Of a stretch of 64,000 nt of DNA, positions 56,609-64,000 are shown piece after piece. Numbering within the stretch: position 1 is the first letter of the stretch; the number at the start of each line of letters is the position of its first letter. This stretch comes from CAIVVT01 sp963823095 (GTDB lineage: Bacteria > Acidobacteriota > Terriglobia > Bryobacterales > Bryobacteraceae), in contig CAWGKI010000001.1 in assembly GCA_963823095.1 (NCBI GenBank), positions 806,001 through 870,000 on the forward strand, in the 5' to 3' direction. Position numbers and translations under genes: made by a program. The notes beneath the pieces were generated by a model. The model ran no database searches. It worked only from the letters and a program-made list of their open reading frames with translations, and was not told the origin of the DNA.

Positions 56609-58491
56609 GAAGAAACCATAAGAAACTCAATGATGTGAGAGAATTCCGCCGCACGAGGACGTTCGGCTGCCGGGAGCGACTTACTCGAATCGGAATTGTT
56701 ATTCGATGAATCTGGACGCTGGAATCGGCTTTTGAAGCGCACTGCTTGCGCGGATGCTTTGCGCGTGGAGACGCGAGTGGAGCTATCAGTGCCGATGTCG
56801 ACGGCAGACGCGCCGGTCATCAATGTGAGCAATGTTCCAACCGCTCGGTTAATCGGAATCAATGGCCTGCACGCTCGGACGTGTGTAATAAAACACAACA
56901 CTCCCTCCTAAGGATAAGCTCGGCTCCTCTCAAACATCTCCCCCCAAATTGGTGAAAGGCCCGCCGGTGGACTAATTAAAGTGCACAACTTTGTTGTCAA
57001 TTCCGGTAGCAAGCTCAAGACCGCTGTTCGTCGAAGCCGATGTGCGCCTGCTCCACCGCACTACGAGTCCACGCTACCAATTCTGAACCGCTTGTTAGCA
57101 GAGGATTCTTGCGAGGCCAATGAATGACGAAACCAGATAACCGGGAGAAGGAATTCTGGGCAACGAGCCTGGTGTCAAAGTGCCTGGAAGGATCCCGCGA
57201 CTTTCAGTACAGTCGCCGGGATATCAACCGTGAGAATCCACTGATTCGATCCCGGCCCAGGTGGGTAGCCAGGATATGCGGCGACGCTGGTATAGCCCGA
57301 CGCCAGATCGAACTCACTAGCGAGCGGGAGGCGATTAAGCCGCAACAGCACGGCGCCCTGGTTCAACTCGCCGGGGCGCAAGCCGAGAATTTGCGCGGCG
57401 AGGACGAGCGGCCGCCCCCGCACGAATTTCGCGGAGACGACACAACGTCTGACCGGTGATACGTTGCCGGGGCGGCGCTCAAGCGGGCGTCCCGTTCCGC
57501 CGAGATCACTTTCACCGGTCGGTTCATCCTCTGATCCTCAAGCCAGTAGTTAGGAGGGTTTTGCTTTAGTTTCCGGACGTCAAAGCCTGAATGTGGATTG
57601 ATGCGCATCGAAGTTTCACCAGATGCGGGCACTCGGTTGAGGCATTTCTGCGGGCGAGGGGCGGGGGAAGTCGTGGAAATGGAGGTAGCCCGATGGGCAG
57701 GCACACTACGGCGTCGCGTGGGGTGGCGATCGAGCCGCTTTGGAATTTGGCCGCATGACGTGTCCTGGCTCCGCTTGAAAGCGAGGACGGAGTGCGGCCC
57801 ACGGCGATTGGATTCTCAAAGAACTCAGGGCAGGGTTCCGCTTCGCCCGGCTTCTCCCGAGCCGGCTGGCTTCGCCCTGCTTTTTGATGACGCTCTGTTG
57901 CCTGATCGCGTATACGGACCTGGCCGCCTGCCGGCATATGCCCGCTTTCTGAGGGGCTGGTGGAAGACCGGCAAATTTGTTTCGCTTGGGTCGTCTGGAC
58001 CGGTGCGCTGGCTCCATTCGTGAAAGGATCGAACGGAACGGACTGTTAAGCTCATCCGGGGTCCCATCCTGGGGGGCCAAACCCGCGTCCGACGAGTCGG
58101 AGCGGGCCTAGAAAGCCGGAAGGCCGCTACTTGGGGCTGTTCTGCCACCTGAGCGCGGGTCAAACGTTGCTGGCCAGCAAAGAAGATCAACCCGAGATCA
58201 GTAGAAGGCATGTGGGCAAGCGCAGGCGGGGGCGATTGGTGTAAGTGGCTGAAAATAAGCAGAAAATTCTGTGGGAAGTCGCGTGACTGCGTTGCCTCGG
58301 ATGTCCGCCTTGGAGCGCCGATCTCCAGATCGGTTCTTGCTGTAATGCCAATCTCGGGCACAAAGGGACTCAAGGGACTCCGATAAGCGCAACTGCTTCT
58401 GGAGAAATCGCCGGAGGTTATGGCTAAGGTGTTTGCGGCGGGGACTGCCCGCTGGCCAGGCGTGGGTGCAAACCGCCCCGCGTTCGAAACA
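56609..58491. other. 1.9-kb region without a confident gene
   Basis: Many short overlapping frames. A minus-strand frame 57175-57423 (ILGLRPGELNQGAVLLRLNR then SGYTSVAAYPGYPPGPG) looks like a gene remnant; preceding sequence in another frame (PVKVISAERDARLSAAPATY) may be its start, separated by a shift. A degenerate palindrome is at 58311-58333. It is probably a deletion-scarred zone of the T6SS neighbourhood. Confidence 0.4.
58311..58333. repeat. Degenerate copy of the GCCGATCTCCAGATCGG palindrome
   Basis: The core is intact but for its last base. The left flank is TGGAGC instead of TGGGAAC. Confidence 0.6.
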
Positions 58492-59292
58492 TCACCGCTG
58501 CGTTTCCGGAATTGCGACCGTCTTCACGCGCAATCGGAGTTGGCCGTCCGCGCCAATCTCTTCCGCCTTGCAGGAAAGTTCTACCGCTGAACGCAACTCC
58601 GGCTGCCGGCACCGGCGAACGGTCAGCAGCTCCTTGCCGGAATGGATGTCATAGACTTTCGTCTCGTGGAGAAGGTTATCGGCGGCCGTTTCTCGGGCGC
58701 AACTGAGGGCGACACGGCCGCCCTTTTGAGAAAACTGAGGATCGGTACAGTCCTCGTCGAGCGAAACTGCTGTTTCTGGAGTTTCGGCGAAAAACAACAC
58801 CGCCGTGCGGCGCCCCTCCCGAGGATCTTCCGGAACCGGTTCGAATCTGCGCCGAATCCACAAATGCCCGGCGCCAGGTAAGGTCGCCACTCTTGAGATC
58901 CGTTCCTCGTCAGTCCAGTTCACGGCGTTCGTCGGAACGCTTTCGATGGAAGGCTCTACCACGGGTACGCCAAACTGAATACGGCTTGCGGGCTTCGGAC
59001 GGCACTCGCGGACGTAAGCATCGGGGACAGCGACCTTCACTTTGGACAAAACCTCTTGCGCCTCTTCCCGCCGGGGCAGTTTCGCGGCCACAGCTAAGAA
59101 CAATCCCCGTCTTAAGCCATCGCAATCATCACTCGCCACTATCGCCGCCTCAGGCCAGGACGATTGCAACTTCTGCTTCGTCTCCGTAGCCGGCTTTACG
59201 GAAGTATGGCTACCGGCGATCACCAACCATACCGGGCGATCATCCGCCGCGAGGAGCAGCAACAAACTGGACAACACCCACAAGGGCATCAT
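58492..59292 (-). CDS. Secreted protein with SPOR-like N-terminal region, overlaps the M15 peptidase
   Basis: 266 residues. Signal peptide MMPLWVLSSLLLLLAADDRP. Next is a stretch of beta-alpha-beta form (VWLVIAGSHTSVKPATETKQKLQSSWPEAAIVASDDCDGLRRGLFLAVAA) reminiscent of SPOR peptidoglycan-binding domains. The C-terminal domain contains WTDEERISRVATLPGAGHLW and six Cys. Its ATG overlaps the stop codon of the peptidase gene by 4 bases, so translation is coupled. A periplasmic partner that protects against or regulates the peptidase is an attractive reading. Not a recognised immunity family. Confidence 0.65.
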   Translation of the reverse strand: MMPLWVLSSLLLLLAADDRPVWLVIAGSHTSVKPATETKQKLQSSWPEAAIVASDDCDGLRRGLFLAVAAKLPRREEAQEVLSKVKVAVPDAYVRECRPKPASRIQFGVPVVEPSIESVPTNAVNWTDEERISRVATLPGAGHLWIRRRFEPVPEDPREGRRTAVLFFAETPETAVSLDEDCTDPQFSQKGGRVALSCARETAADNLLHETKVYDIHSGKELLTVRRCRQPELRSAVELSCKAEEIGADGQLRLRVKTVAIPETQR

Positions 59293-59981
59293 AAGCCGCT
59301 CTCGGCTTTGACAGCGGCGAGTTCGCTGTTCTGGCGGCTTTGCACGTGAGCCACATCTTTAAAGGTGACCCAATCGCCGCCCCACACCAGCCCATGGGAT
59401 TTCGCAGATTTCCCGAGCGCCTCCCAGAATCCATTAGCTTGAGCTTCGTCTCCCCATCCCCACCGCGAGTCGACGATGTCCGCGGCATATGCGTTCGGAG
59501 TGCCGTCCGGCTTCTGCGCGTTGTGAAAACTGAAATGAACCTTCGTGTTGCCTTGCTTGAATAACTGCTCCTGGACTGCCACCGATCGCCAGCCGAAGAA
59601 GATCTTAGGTTGGAACCCTTGTGTCGTTAAGTCATTCAGGATCATCTGAACCCTGGCGCGAAGGAACGGCTCCATGCTAAGCAACTTCTTCTCTTGCGTC
59701 CATCTGGAACTGTCGCCGGACCACTGCGCGGTAATCGCGCCGCTTCGAGCCGCAGCCGCCACCAGATGCTTCCAGGTCACGCCATTCGGGTCAACCCTGC
59801 CATCGGGATTGTTGATAAAGGTCTGCTGAAACTTGAGAATCGCGGCCTTGGTCTTTGGGCCGAAGACGCCATCGACCATGAACGGGTAGAGGCCGGCTTG
59901 CTTCAGCAGGGTCTGAACCGCAACCACATCAGCATGCAGGTTCGGCGCTCCCGCCCCAACGGCTGACTGAAGTGTCGCCAT
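59289..59981 (-). CDS. Peptidoglycan-binding M15-type peptidase (endolysin-like)
   Basis: 230 residues, no signal peptide. The N-terminal PG_binding_1 domain is about residues 10-75 (DVVAVQTLLKQAGLYPFMVDGVFGPKTKAAILKFQQTF). The C-terminal M15-type zinc peptidase has SFHNAQKPDGTPNAYAADIVDSRWGW (H153, D168), then HGLVWGGDWVTFKDVAHVQ (H212). Such proteins cleave peptidoglycan cross-bridges. Without a Sec signal it needs another exit, such as T6SS or lysis; the nearby vgrG and hcp make T6SS plausible. The gene partner at 58492-59292 overlaps it. Confidence 0.83.
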   Translation of the reverse strand: MATLQSAVGAGAPNLHADVVAVQTLLKQAGLYPFMVDGVFGPKTKAAILKFQQTFINNPDGRVDPNGVTWKHLVAAAARSGAITAQWSGDSSRWTQEKKLLSMEPFLRARVQMILNDLTTQGFQPKIFFGWRSVAVQEQLFKQGNTKVHFSFHNAQKPDGTPNAYAADIVDSRWGWGDEAQANGFWEALGKSAKSHGLVWGGDWVTFKDVAHVQSRQNSELAAVKAESGL

Positions 59982-61018
59982 AGATCATCCCCCCAACGGA
60001 CGGGCTTTCAACTGCAGAAGATCGTATCACGGAATCGCGGAATTGACTCTTGAAACTGGTTCACAAGTGGTTCGCATCGGTAGCCAGGAGGCTTGGCCGA
60101 AAGTGGCGGCAAGTCTGTCATTCGAGGAAGACTCCTGGGGGCTTGATGTTCCGAAACGCGAGTACATTGCCGCCGTCCTGCTGGGTCGCGCGGATGTCGG
60201 TAAGCAATGGTAAGTCGACCCTATCCCCGCAGCCCCGGCCACGCGGAACCGATGGCACGAAGTTCCGTTTCAATCGATCCTGCAATTGATCTGACGCTTG
60301 CTGAGCATAGGACCTGTCACGCATTGGGTTGACGCTGGGAGAATTCTGCAAGCAACGGGTCGGGATGACGCGTCCGACCGCGAACTGGATGATCCGTCGG
60401 CTGAAGGAGTTCGGACCGTAGCGTTTCCGGCCTCCACAGGCGAGAGGCATGCCGGAGGAGGAGTACCTCCGGATCGTCGGCGCGGTTGGTGGGAGAGGCT
60501 GGCTTAGGCGGGCGAGTTGATTCCGGATTGGCGCTCAGGATGGCCGACGCCTGATGGCGGACAGGGACAGAGCGGAATGTTTGTGGAGGATGGCGACACG
60601 TCCCAGTAGCGTTTGCGGATTGAAAAGACCGGACGAAACGCTCCGGAATTGAACGGTCCAGCCCGCGGTTGCGACTGCGTAAGGTCCTGACGCAGAGCAC
60701 GTTACAGGGACTCGCGGGCGTAATCCCGCCAAGCGCGGATGGGAGTATGCTTACTTGCCGACACGGTGCAGTAGCAAGCAAGTTATTTATTATCAATTGT
60801 TTGAGTGCTGGGATTGGACTGTCCCGGCCCCCAACCACTTGCGGACATGGCCGCCGAGTGTTGCCGGGAGAGAGCTTGACAGCCGCTCGTATACTCAGGT
60901 CGCCAAGGGAAAGGCGGCAGGCGGTTGTTCTTCGTTGGTTCTTCCCGATTGATTCCAGTTATGCGATGACGGCGGAAACCGGGCAGAGATTCGCGATTCC
61001 CGCGGCAGAAAGGGCGAA
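59982..61018. other. 1.0-kb region with gene remnants
   Basis: 60031-60213 on the plus strand reads GIAELTLETGSQVVRIGSQE and on to KREYIAAVLLGRADVGKQW-stop, a coding-like scrap with no start. From 60298 to about 60490 lies a decayed copy of the HTH gene at 61019. From 60508 on I see nothing convincing. Confidence 0.4.
60298..60490 (+). pseudogene. Decayed copy of the 61019 HTH-like gene
   Basis: Bases from about 60340 follow 61158-61327 closely (GAATTCTGCAAGCAACGGGT against GAATTCTGCAAGCAGCGGTT; GCTGAAGGAGTTCGGACCG against GCTGAAGGAGCTTGGACCG), but stop codons and indels interrupt every frame. Confidence 0.7.
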
Positions 61019-61477
61019 ATGAGGGTTCAGAAGCCAGACGAGCTTTTCGAGTTGGAGCTAGGAGTGTGGCTGGGGCACCGGCAGGCGCTCGCCGCGCTAG
61101 CCGGAGGTCGCTTGGCCGCAGATGCGGAGTGCCTGCGCCACGCGCACGACCACAAGACCTATCGCGCATTGGGTTTGACGTGGGATGAATTCTGCAAGCA
61201 GCGGTTCGGGATGACGAGCCAGACCGCGAACCGGATGATCCGCCGGCTGAAGGAGCTTGGACCGCAGGGATTCCGGCCTAAGCAGGCGACCGGCATAACG
61301 GAAGAGGAGTACCTCCGGATCGCCGACGCAATTGCAGCGAGGAGCCGACTCAGACGACCGTGTCAGAATCTATCAAGGCCGATGATGGCAGTGCCTGATG
61401 TGGGCAGGTCCAGGGGTGGCGCGAACTCCGACAGTCGGAGGGCGGCACTGAATAAGTCAATAGAGAAGCCACAGTAA
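61019..61477 (+). CDS. Small HTH-like protein
   Basis: 152 residues from ATG at 61019. The central region YRALGLTWDEFCKQRFGMTSQTANRMIRRLKELGPQGF resembles a winged or trihelical DNA-binding segment. The C-terminal third is basic and Arg/Ser-rich. No signal or membrane segment. It is not a standard named regulator. A decayed duplicate lies 0.7 kb upstream. It may be part of a mobile or accessory island, or control the effector module that follows. Confidence 0.6.
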   Translation: MRVQKPDELFELELGVWLGHRQALAALAGGRLAADAECLRHAHDHKTYRALGLTWDEFCKQRFGMTSQTANRMIRRLKELGPQGFRPKQATGITEEEYLRIADAIAARSRLRRPCQNLSRPMMAVPDVGRSRGGANSDSRRAALNKSIEKPQ

Positions 61478-61802
61478 AGCGCCTCGCACGATCAGTTCGA
61501 CTGTGAGCGAGATTCTGCTGCCGAGGGTTGCGCCTCGACAGCGCACAACTGGACCGATTGGCTATCAAGCTGATCGAGCTGATGAGGTGGCCCGACGAGG
61601 CGCAGACGCGCGTGATCGAGCGAGGCACAGAGTGGCGCAGGTCACTTAACTTAAATAATACCCGGCTCTGTCCGATCTGCTATAGCGCTAGAATCAGGTG
61701 TTGGCATTTGCCACTTTGTTTGATGGTTAGTCTCGGACGTCGGTCCGTGCGCCGAGCCCGCGAAGCTTAAGTGACATATTGTTTCAAGAAAGATCCTAGG
61801 AC
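61478..61802. other. Gap between the HTH gene and the effector module
   Basis: A plus frame 61528-61770 (LRLDSAQLDRLAIKLIELMR then WPDEAQTRVIERGTEWRR) begins with TTG and loses protein-like character after about 40 codons; possibly a remnant. The stretch must hold the promoter of the next operon. Confidence 0.4.
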
Positions 61803-62165
61803 ATGCTTCGAATCCGGCTGGAGCAATTGGAAGCCTTCTCTACCAACCAGGAGGACAACTTCGCGGAACGGGTGGTCCGGTTTCTGCAGCTTCAATTCCC
61901 CGATGCCGCGCAGGAGGATTCTTCGAAACTGCTGACGGTTGTGAAGCGACAGATTTTCAAGGCCGAGTCCTACGGGATTGAATTCGAGCAGGATCTGGCG
62001 ATCTACACCACGGCCGCATGGCTTCTCGGACCGGACTTCGATACGGAGTTCCCAGCGGCGTTTGCGGTGCTTTCCTCTCCGAAGATGCAAGGCCAGAAAA
62101 AGGCTGCGTGGCTGAGGGATTTCGCGACTGAGTTGTTCTCGCGCCTCCTGGGGGCAGACCGATGA
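61803..62165 (+). CDS. Putative T6SS effector adaptor/chaperone-like protein, 120 aa
   Basis: LRIRLEQLEAFSTNQEDNFAERVVRFLQLQFPD, then YGIEFEQDLAIYTTAAWLLGPDFDTEF and a tail with QKKAAWLRDFATEL. This pattern (LEQ...F..R...L...FP...YGI..E.D...Y...A..LG.DFD) is found in small proteins encoded next to T6SS effectors and PAAR/VgrG genes in proteobacteria (from family memory, not checked). Its stop overlaps the next start by 4 bases (ATGA). It presumably acts with the lipase-like protein. TAGGA lies just before the ATG. Confidence 0.65.
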   Translation: MLRIRLEQLEAFSTNQEDNFAERVVRFLQLQFPDAAQEDSSKLLTVVKRQIFKAESYGIEFEQDLAIYTTAAWLLGPDFDTEFPAAFAVLSSPKMQGQKKAAWLRDFATELFSRLLGADR

Positions 62166-63505
62166 ATATCGGAGGCGCTTTCCTGTCGGCATGGCACTCG
62201 GCGACCGAGGATGCCCGGAAGAGCGCGGCCGCGATCGCAACCGGCGCCGAGAAGGTCGCGTCGGCTATCGGCCAGGGTGCGGAAGATTTCAAAGAGGCGG
62301 CAGTCGCAGGCGTCGATGCCGCAGCGGACCGGGCCGGGCAGGTTGAAGCAAGCGCGGAGCGGAAAGCGGCAGAGATTGTCTCTGGCGTCCAGCACGGCCT
62401 GGCCACGGCAAAGAACAAGGCGATTGACGCGGTCGATTGGGCCGCCGACAAGACGGGTGAAGCCGAAGCGTGGGTGAAGGCCAAAGGGTCTCAGGCGGTC
62501 CAACTGGCGAAGAAGGCGGCGCAATCGGTTAAAGCGGGCTTTGTCAAACTAAAAGATGCCTTCGGCGCTGTCGTCAAAAAGGGGCTAGCCGTCGCTGAGT
62601 GCGTTGGCGTCTCTCTGATGAACTTCGGGCTTAACGTCACGGGATCGATCCTGGCGTTTGGCCTTACATCTCCTTCGGGCGGCCCGCTTCACAAGTTGAC
62701 ACTTGGTGGGCTGGAGGCAGCCACTGACCGTGGTGGAGACATGAAGGCCTACGATGGTCGTGTGGTCGGCGCAGGATGCTCCGACAATCCTCCGTTCAGC
62801 CACCCAAGTGGGGTTACTCCGTCAGCGACTTCCGGATGTTCGGAAGTCAAGGGCAAGATCACTTACGTTAACGGAATCAATACCGAATTCCACCCCAATA
62901 GTTCCAGTTCCGACCCGAAATCGGGCATCTGTTATACGATGCAAAAGATCGCGGATCAGACATGTTCTGAAGTCACGGGCGTCTACAACGCCACGGAAGG
63001 CATTGGTAAGGACTTGGCGGAGTGCGAGCAGAACATCATGCGCGGCTCAAATTCTCCAGCAGTCAAGTCGCTCGCAGACGAGATCGCGAACAACGTCCGC
63101 AACGGAACGGAACTGACGGTTTTCGCCCACAGCCAGGGAGGGCTAATTACTCAGGAAGCGCTCGTTGAAGTTCGAAATCAACTCAAGATCGGCCCCCCCG
63201 GTTGGTCCGATGCAAAGATCGACGATGCGATGCGCGTCGTTACAGTCAAGAGTTTCGGAACCGCCACGGACAGTTGGCCCAAAGGACCGAACTATGAACA
63301 GTTCACCAACCTAGCTGATCCTGTGCCCCAAGTAATTGCAGCCGCACAACTTAATCTCGATCCTCCTGGCGAACCGCACGCAGAAATACCTGCCAAGCAG
63401 CAGCACTTCTTCTGGTCCGCTCATGTCGACCCCTTCGACTCGCACAGCATGGATGATGTCTACCTTCCCTACTACTCGCAAGTGAACGCTACTACGCCTA
63501 AGTGA
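62162..63505 (+). CDS. Lipase-like alpha/beta hydrolase, candidate T6SS effector
   Basis: 447 residues. Residues 1-140 are Ala/Lys/Glu-rich amphipathic helices (AAAIATGAEKVASAIGQGAEDF...). A hydrophobic stretch 141-170 may insert in membranes. From about 230 lies an alpha/beta hydrolase: KITYVNGINTEFHP, nucleophile S324 in TVFAHSQGGLITQEAL, candidate acid D386 in FTNLADPVPQV and H428 in DPFDSHSMDDVYLPYY. There is no signal peptide. It resembles T6SS lipase (Tle) effectors in layout, following an adaptor-like gene and preceding a lipoprotein gene. Phospholipid is the expected substrate. Confidence 0.72.
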   Translation: MNIGGAFLSAWHSATEDARKSAAAIATGAEKVASAIGQGAEDFKEAAVAGVDAAADRAGQVEASAERKAAEIVSGVQHGLATAKNKAIDAVDWAADKTGEAEAWVKAKGSQAVQLAKKAAQSVKAGFVKLKDAFGAVVKKGLAVAECVGVSLMNFGLNVTGSILAFGLTSPSGGPLHKLTLGGLEAATDRGGDMKAYDGRVVGAGCSDNPPFSHPSGVTPSATSGCSEVKGKITYVNGINTEFHPNSSSSDPKSGICYTMQKIADQTCSEVTGVYNATEGIGKDLAECEQNIMRGSNSPAVKSLADEIANNVRNGTELTVFAHSQGGLITQEALVEVRNQLKIGPPGWSDAKIDDAMRVVTVKSFGTATDSWPKGPNYEQFTNLADPVPQVIAAAQLNLDPPGEPHAEIPAKQQHFFWSAHVDPFDSHSMDDVYLPYYSQVNATTPK

Positions 63506-63515
63506 AAGGGGCTAA

Positions 63516-64000
63516 ATGAAATGGATTCTTCCAGTTATGCTGTGCTGCCTCAATGGATGCAAAGATATGACATCAGTTAACTCCGCTGACTCAAACCTTA
63601 CAGGAGACGAAGCGCTGCGATATGCCAAAGCTTACGCACGCTTTCTACATCTGTCACCATCGGCGTTGAAGAAGTCCGCCGATGGCGGCTTTTACGGGAA
63701 GCTCGAATCGCTGGATCTTGAGTACAGCCCATTGGGAGGAGAACTCCTGCTTCGTGCCACCGTTGTGAACAACGCCTCTGGTCTCGATACCGAGCACAAC
63801 CGCGACCTGCGGGCGGAACTGGAGAGAATCTCGCGGGATGAACCGGCGTCGGTGGACGGAGCAACTTTCGATTTGGTGAAACTCCCCTGGGAGCCGTACC
63901 CGACCCCCGCGCTCTATTTGAAGAAGAGCATCCGCAAGCGCGGTCTGAGTGACGAGCAAATAGTGCAAGACTGTAACCAACTAAGCAAAACTGCCTACCA
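63516..64000 (+). CDS. Lipoprotein, candidate immunity protein, 3'-truncated by the window
   Basis: The frame is open from ATG 63516 to the window end (161 codons seen). AAGGGG lies 5 bases upstream. The lipoprotein signal MKWILPVMLCCLNGCKDMTS has a lipobox LNGC. The mature part contains YAKAYARFLHLSPSALKKSA, a beta segment LESLDLEYSPLGGELLLRATV and KLPWEPYPTPALYLKKSI. It starts 10 bases after the lipase gene, the usual place for a Tle immunity protein that neutralises the effector in the periplasm. It has no recognised family. Confidence 0.7.
   Translation, partial: MKWILPVMLCCLNGCKDMTSVNSADSNLTGDEALRYAKAYARFLHLSPSALKKSADGGFYGKLESLDLEYSPLGGELLLRATVVNNASGLDTEHNRDLRAELERISRDEPASVDGATFDLVKLPWEPYPTPALYLKKSIRKRGLSDEQIVQDCNQLSKTAY

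Overview
The window is GC-rich chromosomal DNA from a Gram-negative bacterium, most likely an acidobacterium of the Solibacter/Bryobacter type. The evidence is an LptD-like outer-membrane assembly protein, a TolC-family channel and RNase J; several Tat-signal Gfo/Idh/MocA and TIM-barrel sugar proteins; a GH30-like hydrolase; and many short palindromic repeats with a REP-associated transposase. Taxonomy is inferred from gene style only.

Layout. 1-8.2 kb: end of a Gfo/Idh/MocA oxidoreductase, an OPT-family transporter, a beta-barrel protein, a sorbosone-dehydrogenase-like propeller, and a coiled-coil membrane protein behind a likely sigma-54 promoter. 8.3-16.7 kb: TolC-like protein, pyrE-truA, a DAHP synthase, an LptD-like protein and an RDD protein. 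16.8-27.1 kb: GH30-like hydrolase, SDR, cytidine deaminase, amidohydrolase, a RAYT element with inverted arms, and a group of Tat-exported sugar-metabolism-like proteins. 27.2-39.5 kb: PH-domain protein, a GlcD-like oxidase, RNase J, a Nif3-like protein, SecA, a degenerate histidine kinase-receiver protein, a 51-aa membrane protein and homoserine kinase. 40.2-45.4 kb: tRNA-His, then a decayed zone with pseudogene scraps, a cytochrome c and a complete insertion sequence. 45.5-50.1 kb: an ABC ATPase and an ABC-2 permease fused to an M1 aminopeptidase.

50.8-64 kb is the most interesting part. It holds a partial type VI secretion (T6SS) cluster: VgrG, a 66-aa TssG stub, TssF, an apparent ImpE-TssE deletion chimera, Hcp and an unknown protein. 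Beside it are two candidate effector modules. One is a peptidoglycan-binding/M15 peptidase overlapping a signal-peptide protein. The other is a small adaptor-like protein, a serine lipase-like protein (HSQGG) and a lipoprotein that runs off the window. The structural cluster looks eroded, while Hcp, VgrG and the putative cargo are intact.

Repeats. One palindrome family (core GCCGATCTCCAGATCGGC with the flank CCTGGGAAC) occurs about nine times, with at least two further families, and a RAYT gene is present. Quality. Several conserved genes (truA, GH30, glcD, the M1 fusion and others) and tRNA-His carry single-base insertions. Nearly all are +1, which points to sequence or assembly error at least as strongly as to decay.
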